From NCBI RefSeq assembly GCF_044465595.1, contig NZ_JBITLV010000001.1, positions 558,001-622,000 on the forward strand: a DNA stretch of 64,000 nucleotides. The letters run 5' to 3'. The translations under genes were made by a program, and so were the position numbers. Shown here piece after piece: positions 14,543-22,955 of the stretch. How positions within the stretch are numbered: position 1 is the first letter of the stretch; every line of letters starts with the position of its first letter. The stretch comes from Spongisporangium articulatum. Its GTDB lineage: Bacteria; Actinomycetota; Actinomycetes; Actinomycetales; Kineosporiaceae. The notes beneath the pieces are model-generated. The model searched no databases and was not told where the DNA came from. It saw only the letters and a program-made list of their open reading frames with translations.

Positions 14543-16048
14543 CTACTCGACGACGACGGCCGGGCCACCGGTCGAGACCACTTGCGCCGAGCCGTCTTTC
14601 GCCAGCCTGACCGTCGCGCTCATGGCGGCCGCCAGGTCGAGCCGCTGCCACGAACCCGGTGCCGTGCTCCGGTCCAGCGGGTAGCCGGAGGGCAGCTGGG
14701 TCTGGGCCAGCACGTCGGCGCGCTGCCGGCCGGTCAGCGTCGGGAACGCGGTGCGCAGCAGGTCGGCGGCGGGCGGCGGCACGGACGGCGCCCGGTCCGG
14801 GTCGCCGACCGGGTCGAACCCGTAGGTCAACCGCTCCCGGTAGACCGCGACGGCGCTGCGCCGGTCGGTGACCACCTGCGCCGTCCCGCCCGGCATCACC
14901 CGGCCGCCGTAGGGGTCGGACGCGTACGGCCGTTGCGCGGCGATGCACTCGACCAGCGGGTGGCCGCAGGTCCTCTCCAGGTAGGCGACGAGCTCGGCGC
15001 GGGCCGGTCGCAGCACCTTCCGGCGGAACGACGGGTCGGCCCAGCGTGCGGCCACGGCCGCCTCGCCGGCGATCCGGCCGCCCATCACGTCGAGCGGGTA
15101 GTGCACGCCGAGCACGATGCGGTTGTTGCCGGCCTCCGACGTGCGGGCCAGGATCTCCGGCGCGAGTTCCGGCAGCAGCGTCGCCAGGGTGAGCCCGGCC
15201 TGGTAGGCGCTGGTGGTGTGCCCGCTCGGGAACGAGCCGCCGGTGCACAGGCCCGCCCGGCCGTAGTGCCCGTCCAGGGGCACGTCGCGCCGCGAGAAGT
15301 GGTGCGTCGTGTCGATCACCGGTGGCACCCGCGTGATCTTCAGGTTGCCGTCGCGGTCGGCCCACGCGCGGCCCACCCGGATCCCGCGCAGCGACGCCGC
15401 GTTCGTCCTCGACGGGGCGCACGCCTGAGCGTCACCGGCGACGCGCGGCGTGTCCGGATCGGTCGGCACCGACGGGCGGGGGTGACTGAACGCCGCCTTC
15501 GCGGCGGTCGTGTCGACGTAGTCGCCGGCCGTGCCGTCCGAGTTGTCGACCAGGGCGCTGGTCAGGGGCAGGGCGCCCGAGGTGCGGCCCTTCACGTAGA
15601 GCGGGCCGAGCCGGCTGCCCAGGCCCGTGGCGATGGTGACCGACTGGTCGTACGCCGTGCCGTCGGGGTTCTGGTACTCCGCGTCCTGCAGGGCCAGGAA
15701 CCGCTGCTGTCCGGTGGCGTGCTGGTTGATCCAGACGGCCAACCGGTCGTCGCGGCCGAGCACCGTCGCGTTCCGGACGGTGCCGCGCAGGTCACCGCGG
15801 GGGGCCCAGAAGTCCCGGTAGCCGGCCAGCAGCTGGAGCAGATCCGGGCGCCCGGTCTCCCGAGGCGTCCCAGCGGCGGTGGTTGTGGCGGTCGCGGCCG
15901 GGGTGACCGGTCGGTCGGGCTCCGCGACCGGCCCGGTGCCGCGTTCCCGGAGCAGGACCGCGAGACCGCCGACGGCCAGGAGGAGGCACAGGACGACGGC
16001 CGTCCAGCGGGCGCGCACGGAGCCGGTCACGGACCCCAGGCTATTCAC
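14543..16048 (-). CDS. Membrane-anchored PAP2-family (class A-like) acid phosphatase
   Basis: A 501-residue PAP2/vanadium-haloperoxidase-fold phosphatase. A single N-terminal helix (VVLCLLLAVGGLAVLL, about residues 18-34) anchors or exports it. The catalytic signature is GSFPSGHTTSAYQAG with His277 and NRIVLGVHYPLDVMGG with His316; the remaining family motif sits earlier in the chain. Class A non-specific acid phosphatases dephosphorylate organic phosphates outside the cell. The C-terminal third (after about residue 400) has no obvious domain. It is convergent with the TetR gene, 30 bp away. Confidence 0.85.
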   Translation of the reverse strand: MNSLGSVTGSVRARWTAVVLCLLLAVGGLAVLLRERGTGPVAEPDRPVTPAATATTTAAGTPRETGRPDLLQLLAGYRDFWAPRGDLRGTVRNATVLGRDDRLAVWINQHATGQQRFLALQDAEYQNPDGTAYDQSVTIATGLGSRLGPLYVKGRTSGALPLTSALVDNSDGTAGDYVDTTAAKAAFSHPRPSVPTDPDTPRVAGDAQACAPSRTNAASLRGIRVGRAWADRDGNLKITRVPPVIDTTHHFSRRDVPLDGHYGRAGLCTGGSFPSGHTTSAYQAGLTLATLLPELAPEILARTSEAGNNRIVLGVHYPLDVMGGRIAGEAAVAARWADPSFRRKVLRPARAELVAYLERTCGHPLVECIAAQRPYASDPYGGRVMPGGTAQVVTDRRSAVAVYRERLTYGFDPVGDPDRAPSVPPPAADLLRTAFPTLTGRQRADVLAQTQLPSGYPLDRSTAPGSWQRLDLAAAMSATVRLAKDGSAQVVSTGGPAVVVE

Positions 16049-16082
16049 CCCTCGCCCCGGCGCACGGCACTAGGTTGGGGCC

Positions 16083-16907
16083 ATGGACGACTGGTTGGGG
16101 ATGAACCGCGCGCTCTGGGACGAACGGGCCGCACCGCACGCCGCCTCCCCCGGGTACGCCGTGCAGAAGTTCCTCGACGACCCCGAATTCCTCTCCTACG
16201 TGGTGCGTTTCGACCTACCCCGCCTGTTCGACGTGTCGGGGCTGCACGGCGTCCACCTGCAGTGCCACATCGGCACCGACACCCTGTCGCTGCACCGGCT
16301 CGGCGCGCACATGAGCGGGCTCGACTTCTCCGCGGAGTCGATCACCCAGGCCCAGGACCTGGCGGCCCGTACGGGCGCCGACATCGAGTACGTCGTCGCG
16401 CCCGTGTCGGAGGCGCTCGACGTGCTGGTCCCGGCCTCGTTCGACTTCGTCTACACCGGCGTCGGCGCGTTGATCTGGCTGCCCGACATCGACGACTGGG
16501 CCCGCACCGTCGCCGGGCTGCTGAAACCCGGCGGGCGGCTGTTCATCCGCGACATGCACCCGATGCTGCTGGCCATGGAGTCGAGGGGCCTGGCCGAACC
16601 GGGCCTGCGCTACCCGTACTTCGCGCAGCCCGAGCCGACGATGTGGGACGAGGAGGGCACGTACGTCGAGACCGACCACGTGTTCACGGCCACCCGGACG
16701 GCGGAGTTCAGCCACTCCCTCGGTGAGACCGTCACCGCGCTGCTGGGGGCCGGGATGCGGTTGACCATGCTGCAGGAGCACGACAGCACCCCGTCGGAGG
16801 CGTTGCCGGGCTTCATGACCCGCGACGAGCACGAGGAGTACCGGCTGTCCGAGCAACCCTGGCGGCTGGCCGCGTCGTTCACGATCCAGGCCGTGAAAGA
16901 GGCTTGA
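16083..16907 (+). CDS. Class I SAM-dependent methyltransferase
   Basis: A 274-residue cytosolic methyltransferase. The SAM-binding motif I region is HLQCHIGTDTLSLHRLGA with the acidic end of strand 2 in MSGLDFSAES; motif post-I and IV follow (TGADIEYVVAPV, FDFVYTGVGALIW). The C-terminal part (YPYFAQPEPTMWDEEGTYVE) is shared with many uncharacterised bacterial methyltransferases. The substrate cannot be inferred. The gene is divergent from the PAP2 gene, 34 bp away, and convergent with pnkp, whose stop is 70 bp downstream. Confidence 0.88.
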   Translation: MDDWLGMNRALWDERAAPHAASPGYAVQKFLDDPEFLSYVVRFDLPRLFDVSGLHGVHLQCHIGTDTLSLHRLGAHMSGLDFSAESITQAQDLAARTGADIEYVVAPVSEALDVLVPASFDFVYTGVGALIWLPDIDDWARTVAGLLKPGGRLFIRDMHPMLLAMESRGLAEPGLRYPYFAQPEPTMWDEEGTYVETDHVFTATRTAEFSHSLGETVTALLGAGMRLTMLQEHDSTPSEALPGFMTRDEHEEYRLSEQPWRLAASFTIQAVKEA

Positions 16908-16977
16908 TCCGGAGCGGTTTCGTCGGGTCGAACGGGACCACCCACTCGACGTCCGGGCGCGGGCCCCTGGATCGTCG

Positions 16978-19530
16978 TCACAGCCGCGGGTCGACCGGCT
17001 CGGACTCCAGGGCCAGCACCGCGAACACCGGCTCGTGGACGCGCCACAACGGCTCACCGGCGGCCAGCCGCTCCAGCGCCTCAAGTCCCAGTGCGTACTC
17101 CCGCAACGCCATCGACCGCTTGCGGCCCAACCCTCGCTCCCGCAGCCGGTCCAGGTTCCGCGGTTCGGTGTAGTCGGGGCCGTAGATGATGCGCAGGTAC
17201 TCGCGGCCGCGCACCTTCAGGCCGGGTTGCACGAGGCCCTGGGCCCCGCGGGTGAGGTTGGCCAGCGGCTTCACCACCATGCCCTCGCCGCCCGCGGCGG
17301 TGAGCTCCTCCCACCACTCGGTCCCCGCGGCCACCGAGCCGGGGTCACCCGGGTGGACGACGAGGCGCCGGGTGGTGCGAAACGTCACCGGGTCGTGGGT
17401 CACCAACCGGTCGAGAAGCGCCAGATGCCAGGCATGGTCGCGGCCGTGCCAGGTGGCCCCCTCGCTGGCCAGCAGCTGGAAGGGGGCGAGCTGGACGCCG
17501 GTCAGCCCGTCGACGTCCCACCGGTACCGGCGGTAGGCCTCGGCGTAGCGGGCGGAGTTGGCCGCCCGCGCGGCGGTGCGGTCCAGCAGGGCGTCGACGT
17601 CCAGCCCACGGGCCCTGGCCGCGGCCAGCGCATCGAGCGCGGGCGGCAGAGCGGAACGGGCCGCGGCCCCCACCGCCGCGTACTGGCCGACCAGCAGGGA
17701 CTCCGCCTTCAGCGACCACGGCAGCAGTTCGGCATCCAGAAGCAGCCAGTCGGAACCCAGTTCCGTCCACAGCCCGGTCGCGTCGACCGCGGTCCGCAGC
17801 CGGGCCAGGAGCCCCTCGGTGAGGTCCTCGGGCAGGAACGCGCGGCCGGTCCGGGTGTAGACCACGCCCGTGCGCTCGTCGTTCCCGCCGAACCGGCGGC
17901 GGGCGACCTGCGCGTCCCGGCAGAGCAGCACCACGGCCCGGGAGCCCATGTGCTTCTCCTCGCAGATCACCTCCGCCACACCGGATTCCGCGTAGGCGGC
18001 GAACGCCTCGACGGGGTGCTCCAGGACGTCGGCCCGCTTCGAGGTGGCCACGGGCGCCATCGTCGGCGGCAGGTACGGCAACCACCGGGGGTGCAGCGCG
18101 AACCGGCTCATCACCTCCAACGCCCCGGCCGCGCTCTCCTCGCGGATCGTGACGTGGCCGTGGTACGCGGTCTTCACCGACCGCCGCCCGAGCACGTCGG
18201 CAAGGTCGAGCTCGTCGTCGGCCCGGGTCGGGAGATCCTGCGAACCGGCCACCGGGAACGGCTTCGCCGGCTCGTACCAGACCTTCTCGGCGTCCACCTG
18301 GACCAGCTCGCGCTCCGGGTAGCGCAACGCCGTCAACCGGCCGCCGAATACGCAGCCGGTGTCCAGGCACATCGTGTTGTTCACCCACTCCGGCTCCGGG
18401 GTGGGGGTGTGCCCGTAGAGGACCATCGCCCGACCGCGGTAGTCGCGGGCCCACGGGTAGCGGACCGGGAGGCCGAACTCGTCGGTCTCGCCGGTCGTGT
18501 CCCCGTACAGGGCGAACGAACGGACCCGGCCCGAGGCCCGCCCGTGGTACGCCTCCTTCAACCCGGCGTGCGCGACCACCAGGCGCCCGCCGTCCAGCAC
18601 GAGGTGCGAGACGAGACCGTCCATCCAGTCACGGATCTCGGCCCGGAACGCGTCCGGCTCGCGCCCCAGCTGCTCCAGCGTGGTCTCCAACCCGTGGCTG
18701 ACCGTCACGTTGCGCCCGTCGAGCGCGCGGACCAGCTTGTTCTCGTGATTGCCGGGAACGGCCAGGGCGTGACCGGCCCGCTCCATCCCCATCACCAGCC
18801 GCAGCACGCCCGGACTGTCGGGGCCCCGGTCGACGAGGTCGCCCACGAACACGGCGGTCCGGCCGTCGGGGGGCACGGCGTCGACCGGGCGGCCCTCCGG
18901 GTCGAGCACCGGCCGGTAGCCGAGTTCGCCCAGCAGCCGGACGAGTTCGGGCAGGCAACCGTGCACGTCACCGATCACGTCGAACGGTCCGGTCAGGTCC
19001 CGGTGGTCGTTGAGCAGCCGCTCCCGGCGGAAGGTCGCCGCCTCGATCTCGTCCACGCCGCGCAGGACGTGCACCGTGCGGAAACCCTCCCGCCTCAGAC
19101 CTTTCAGCGAGCGGCGCAGCTGGTCGTGGTGCCGCTTGACGACGTGCGCGCCGAAGTCGCGGTCCGGCCGCTGGGCGTTGCGGGCCACGGCCACCGGGAC
19201 CGGGACGTCGAGCACCACGATGACCGGCAGCACGTCGTGCGCGCGGGCCAGGCTCACCAACTGCCGGCGGGCCTCCGGCGTCACGTTCGTCGCGTCCACC
19301 ACGGTCAGCAACCCGGCCGCCAGCCGCACGCCGACGATGTGGTTCAGCATCGCGAACGCCGCCTTCGACGCGGACTGGTCGTTCTCGTCGTTGCTGACCA
19401 GGCCCCGGCAGAAGTCGCTGGAGACCACCTCGAACCGGCCGAAGTGCCGCGCCGCGAAGGTCGACTTGCCCGACCCGCTGGAACCGGCCAGGACGACGAG
19501 GCTCAGCTCCGGGATGTCCAGGACGCTCAC
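16978..19530 (-). CDS. pnkp: Polynucleotide kinase-phosphatase-ligase (bacterial Pnkp)
   Basis: An 850-residue trifunctional RNA-repair enzyme. Residues 1-170 are a 5'-OH polynucleotide kinase with P-loop GSSGSGKST at 16-24. Residues 180-420 are a binuclear metallophosphatase with GDVHGC (187-192), GDLVDRGPDS (230-239) and GNHENKL (260-266), which removes 2',3'-cyclic phosphate or 3'-phosphate. The rest is an adenylyltransferase (ligase) domain with motif I EEKHMGSRA and AMP-accepting Lys526. In known systems Pnkp seals RNA only together with Hen1, which adds a 2'-O-methyl mark. The GTG start overlaps the hen1 stop (GTGA) and has GGAGG just upstream. Length and all three active sites look intact. 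Confidence 0.95.
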   Translation of the reverse strand: MSVLDIPELSLVVLAGSSGSGKSTFAARHFGRFEVVSSDFCRGLVSNDENDQSASKAAFAMLNHIVGVRLAAGLLTVVDATNVTPEARRQLVSLARAHDVLPVIVVLDVPVPVAVARNAQRPDRDFGAHVVKRHHDQLRRSLKGLRREGFRTVHVLRGVDEIEAATFRRERLLNDHRDLTGPFDVIGDVHGCLPELVRLLGELGYRPVLDPEGRPVDAVPPDGRTAVFVGDLVDRGPDSPGVLRLVMGMERAGHALAVPGNHENKLVRALDGRNVTVSHGLETTLEQLGREPDAFRAEIRDWMDGLVSHLVLDGGRLVVAHAGLKEAYHGRASGRVRSFALYGDTTGETDEFGLPVRYPWARDYRGRAMVLYGHTPTPEPEWVNNTMCLDTGCVFGGRLTALRYPERELVQVDAEKVWYEPAKPFPVAGSQDLPTRADDELDLADVLGRRSVKTAYHGHVTIREESAAGALEVMSRFALHPRWLPYLPPTMAPVATSKRADVLEHPVEAFAAYAESGVAEVICEEKHMGSRAVVLLCRDAQVARRRFGGNDERTGVVYTRTGRAFLPEDLTEGLLARLRTAVDATGLWTELGSDWLLLDAELLPWSLKAESLLVGQYAAVGAAARSALPPALDALAAARARGLDVDALLDRTAARAANSARYAEAYRRYRWDVDGLTGVQLAPFQLLASEGATWHGRDHAWHLALLDRLVTHDPVTFRTTRRLVVHPGDPGSVAAGTEWWEELTAAGGEGMVVKPLANLTRGAQGLVQPGLKVRGREYLRIIYGPDYTEPRNLDRLRERGLGRKRSMALREYALGLEALERLAAGEPLWRVHEPVFAVLALESEPVDPRL

Positions 19531-20972
19531 GCCACCTCCCCCCGTCCCGCCGCGTCGCCCGGCGTCACGAGCGTGAGAAGAGCCAGCTGCGTAGGCGATC
19601 CGCGGTCCGCGTCGACGTCCCCCACCGGGCGGAACTCGGCCCGGTAGCCGTAGGCCGCGCACACGCCGTCCACCCAGGTCGCGAACTCGGCCCGGGTCCA
19701 CTCGAACCGGTGGTCCGGGTGCCGCATCCCGCCGTCCCGCAGGTTCTCGTACAGCGCGTTGTACTCCCGGTTCGGCGTCGTGACGACGCACGCGCGCGGC
19801 CGGGCGTGCCCGAACACCGCCCGTTCCAGGGACGGCATCCGGTCCGGGTCGACGTGCTCGACGACCTCCATCAGGACCACGGCGTCGTACCCCGCGACGG
19901 CCGGGTCCCGGTACGTCACGGACGACTGGCGCAGCCTCAGTCGGGCGCGCACCGAGTCGGGCAGGCGGTCCAGGTTGAGGCGGTCGGCGGCCCGGGACAG
20001 TTCCGTGGCCGAGACGTCCACGCCCACCACCTCGGTGAAGCCGGGGTCCTGCAGCAGGGCCCTCAGCAGCTTCCCGTCCCCGCAGCCCAGGTCGACGACC
20101 CGGTGCGCACCGGCGTCCCGCAGGGCCTGCAGCACCGCCTCCCGACGCCGCACGAGCAGGGGCACCGCCGGTTCGACGGCCGGAACAGCCTGGGCGGGTG
20201 TGCTTTCCGGACCCGAGTCGAGGTCGGGCTGGTCGTCCAGTTCGTTCAACCGCGCCGTCGCGTCCTCGACGAACCGCCGCTGGTGCGCCAGGTACCGGCG
20301 GGTGATCAGGTCCCGCTCCGGATGCCCGGCCAGCCACGACCCGCCGCTGCGGACCAGCTTGTCGACCTCGTCGCTGCTCACCCAGTAGTGCTTCGCGCCG
20401 TCGAGGACCGGCAGCAGCACGTACAGGTGCCCGAGCGCGTCGGCCAGCGTCAGCGTGCCGGTGAGAGTCACGTCCCGGTACGGGGAATCACCCCAGGCCG
20501 GCACCTCCGGGTCGAGCGGCTCGGAGGTCTCCGCGACCGTCCAGCCGAGCGGCTCGAACAACCTGCGCAGCAACTGCGACCCCCCGTGCACCGGCGTCCC
20601 GGGGATCCGGACCGTCAACGGCAGCGCCCGGCCCTCCAGGTCGGGCCGGGCCTTGCACCGCCCCTTGAGCGCCGTGCTGAACACCCGACCCAGCGCCACC
20701 GCGAGCATGCTCGACGCCGCGTAGGGCCGGTCGTTCACGTACTGCGCCAGCGCGAATGCGTCCCCGCCACCGAACCGCTTGTGCCGGACCAGGCCGATCG
20801 GGTCGACCTCGAGCAGCAGCGCCACCGTGCAGCGTTGCGCCGTCGCCTCGGGATAGAACACGTGCGCGAGGCCGACCGGCAGCTCGAACGTCTGCACCCT
20901 GTCGGGGTGCTTGTGCAGCAGGTACCCGAGATCGGTGGCGTCGGGCGCGGTGGAGGTGACGGTCAGGAACAC
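19527..20972 (-). CDS. hen1: 3'-terminal RNA ribose 2'-O-methyltransferase Hen1
   Basis: A 481-residue bacterial Hen1. The N-terminal half (to about residue 245) is the Hen1-specific Pnkp-activating domain. The C-terminal half is a SAM methyltransferase with VVDLGCGDGKLLRALL and the metal-binding E-x-x-E-H motif MEVVEHVDPDR (Glu369, Glu372, His373), followed by HPDHRFEW. Hen1 methylates the 2'-OH at the 3' end of cleaved RNA before Pnkp ligates it, so the repaired site resists re-cleavage by ribotoxins. It is translationally coupled to pnkp by a 4-bp overlap. No ribotoxin gene is visible nearby. Confidence 0.95.
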   Translation of the reverse strand: MFLTVTSTAPDATDLGYLLHKHPDRVQTFELPVGLAHVFYPEATAQRCTVALLLEVDPIGLVRHKRFGGGDAFALAQYVNDRPYAASSMLAVALGRVFSTALKGRCKARPDLEGRALPLTVRIPGTPVHGGSQLLRRLFEPLGWTVAETSEPLDPEVPAWGDSPYRDVTLTGTLTLADALGHLYVLLPVLDGAKHYWVSSDEVDKLVRSGGSWLAGHPERDLITRRYLAHQRRFVEDATARLNELDDQPDLDSGPESTPAQAVPAVEPAVPLLVRRREAVLQALRDAGAHRVVDLGCGDGKLLRALLQDPGFTEVVGVDVSATELSRAADRLNLDRLPDSVRARLRLRQSSVTYRDPAVAGYDAVVLMEVVEHVDPDRMPSLERAVFGHARPRACVVTTPNREYNALYENLRDGGMRHPDHRFEWTRAEFATWVDGVCAAYGYRAEFRPVGDVDADRGSPTQLALLTLVTPGDAAGRGEVA

Positions 20973-20976
20973 CCGC

Positions 20977-21147
20977 TCATGATGCCGTCGCCCGCTCGCC
21001 CGGTCTCGTCAATTTGGATGCCGAGCCGCCGGGCTCGGGCAGCCTCTTCCTCGGGTACCGGCTGTCGGGCCCGGTCCACAGGGCCCGCAGGATCGCGGCG
21101 GCCACGTCGCCGAGTGTGGCGCCGATGCACCGCAGGAGGCTGCTCAT
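20977..21147 (-). CDS. Possible 56-residue hypothetical protein
   Basis: A short open frame ending 4 bp before the hen1 start. It has a helical N-terminus (MSSLLRCIGATLGDVAAAIL) and a basic, Pro-rich tail (SRYPRKRLPEPGG). No clear ribosome-binding site precedes the ATG at 21147. Position immediately upstream of hen1 on the same strand would make it the first gene of the repair cassette, but it may be a chance frame in the hen1 leader. No family recognised. Confidence 0.28.
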   Translation of the reverse strand: MSSLLRCIGATLGDVAAAILRALWTGPDSRYPRKRLPEPGGSASKLTRPGERATAS

Positions 21148-21227
21148 AGCGGTTTCCGGTGCATGAGCGTCACAGTCGACGACCCGATCGACCGTGGGAA
21201 TCGTGTAGCAGGCACCGGACAGCGGCG

Positions 21228-22619
21228 TCAGGTGGCCATGTCGACGAAGCGCGAGTAGTGCCCCTGGAAAGCGACGGTGATGGTGTCGGTCGGGCCGTTC
21301 CGGTGCTTGGCCACGATGAAGTCGGCCTCCCCCGCGCGCGGACTTTCCTTCTCGTACGCATCTTCTCGGTGCAGCAGGATGACCATGTCCGCGTCCTGCT
21401 CGATCGACCCCGACTCGCGAAGGTCCGACATGGCCGGCTTCTTGTCGGTGCGCTGCTCGGGGCCACGGTTCAGCTGGCTCAGCGCGATGACCGGGACCCG
21501 CAGCTCCTTGGCCAGCAGCTTCAGGGCCCGCGAGAACTCCGAGACCTCCTGCTGGCGGCTCTCGACCCGCTTGCCGCTGGTCATCAGCTGCAGGTAGTCG
21601 ATGATCACCAGCTTCAGGTCGTGCTTCTGACTCAACCGGCGGCACTTGGCCCGGATCTCCATCAGCGACATGTTGGGGCTGTCGTCGATGAACAGCGGCG
21701 CCTCGCTGATGTCGCCCATAGTGCGGGCCAGACGCGTCCAGTCCTCCTCGCGCATGGTGCCTTTGCGCATGTGCTGCAGCGGGATCCGCGCTTCGGCCGA
21801 CAGCAGGCGCATCGTGATCTCGTTGCGACCCATCTCCAGGCTGAACATGACCGACGTCATGTTGTTGTGAATCGCTGCGGCACGGGCGATGTCGAGCCCC
21901 AGGGTGGACTTGCCCATCGCCGGGCGGGCCGCGATAACGATCATCTGGCCGGCGTGCAGGCCGTTGGTCAGCCGGTCGAGGTCGGCGAAGCCCGTGGGCA
22001 CGCCCGTCAGCCCGTCGCCGCGGTGGCTCGACGCCTCGATCTCGTCGATCGCGCCCTCGATGATGTCGGACAGCGGCGCGTAGTCCTCCGTGGTGCGCGT
22101 CTCGGTGACCGCGTAGATCTCGGCCTGCGCACTGTTCACGATCTCGTCGACGTCACCGCCGCCGCGGCCGTCGGCCCCTTGGAAACCGAGCTGCACGATG
22201 CGCGTACCCGCCTCGGTCAGCCGGCGCAGGACGGCCCGCTCCCGCACGATGCGTGCGTAGTAGCCGGCGTTGGCGGCCGTGGGCACCGAGGAGATCAGCG
22301 TGTGGAGGTAGGCGGGGCCACCGGCCCGGGACAGTTCACCGCGCTTGGTCAGTTCGGCGGCCACCGTGACGGCGTCGGCGGGCTCGCCCCGGCCGTACAG
22401 GTCGAGCACGGCGTCGAACACGATCTCGTGCGAGGGGCGGTAGAAGTCGTTGCCGCGCAACACCTCCACGACGTCGGCGATCGCATCCTTCGACAGCATC
22501 ATGCCGCCCAGGACGCTCTGCTCCGCCGCGATGTCCTGCGGCGGGGTGCGCCCCGGGCCCGACCCTCCGAAGTCGTCGGAGGGACCGCCCTGGGGCACCG
22601 GTAGATCGACGACGGACAA
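21228..22619 (-). CDS. dnaB: Replicative DNA helicase DnaB
   Basis: A 463-residue hexameric replicative helicase that unwinds DNA at the fork. The TTG at 22619 is chosen: AGGGAGG lies 7 nt upstream, and the resulting start MSVVDLPVPQGG resembles other actinobacterial DnaB proteins. The N-terminal domain (RTPPQDIAAEQSVLGGMML) is followed by the RecA-like domain with Walker A ARPAMGKSTLG (Lys237), Walker B KLVIIDYLQLM and SQLNRGPEQR. No intein is present. The upstream 336 bp contain several DnaA-box-like sites. Confidence 0.96.
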   Translation of the reverse strand: MSVVDLPVPQGGPSDDFGGSGPGRTPPQDIAAEQSVLGGMMLSKDAIADVVEVLRGNDFYRPSHEIVFDAVLDLYGRGEPADAVTVAAELTKRGELSRAGGPAYLHTLISSVPTAANAGYYARIVRERAVLRRLTEAGTRIVQLGFQGADGRGGGDVDEIVNSAQAEIYAVTETRTTEDYAPLSDIIEGAIDEIEASSHRGDGLTGVPTGFADLDRLTNGLHAGQMIVIAARPAMGKSTLGLDIARAAAIHNNMTSVMFSLEMGRNEITMRLLSAEARIPLQHMRKGTMREEDWTRLARTMGDISEAPLFIDDSPNMSLMEIRAKCRRLSQKHDLKLVIIDYLQLMTSGKRVESRQQEVSEFSRALKLLAKELRVPVIALSQLNRGPEQRTDKKPAMSDLRESGSIEQDADMVILLHREDAYEKESPRAGEADFIVAKHRNGPTDTITVAFQGHYSRFVDMAT

Positions 22620-22955
22620 GCTCCACCCTCCCTGTCGGACCACCCGTGCAGACGCCCTGTGGACCAGGTTCGGACCACTACGGACACCGTCTGCAGACAA
22701 GTAGACCCTCGACCACTGACAACCCGGCGGACTGACACCCCCCGCCGGGCAGACGCACGACGTTAGGGGGACCGCCGCCGAGCTTCAATCACCTCGTCAA
22801 CAGCCCCGGTGCACAACCTGTGTACGACCCGTGGACAACCACCCGGTTTCTCCACAGCTTGTGGATAACGCTGGGGACGGACGGACCCCGGTGGGGATGG
22901 ACCAAGCCTCTGACCGGCATGATCGACGTCCACCACCTGTGGACGGGAGAAAGTT
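22620..22955. promoter_or_regulatory. dnaB-MATE divergent intergenic region with DnaA-box-like cluster
   Basis: A 336-bp gap without a gene. It holds five sites with the TCCAC core: 22658-22666 (weak), 22830-22838 (TTGTCCACG on the minus strand), 22848-22856 (TTCTCCACA), 22860-22868 (perfect TTATCCACA on the minus strand) and 22938-22946 (CCGTCCACA, minus strand). The third and fourth form a face-to-face inverted pair three bases apart. The last lies just upstream of the MATE ribosome-binding site. DnaA control of dnaB or a DnaA-titration site is inferred. Confidence 0.5.
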
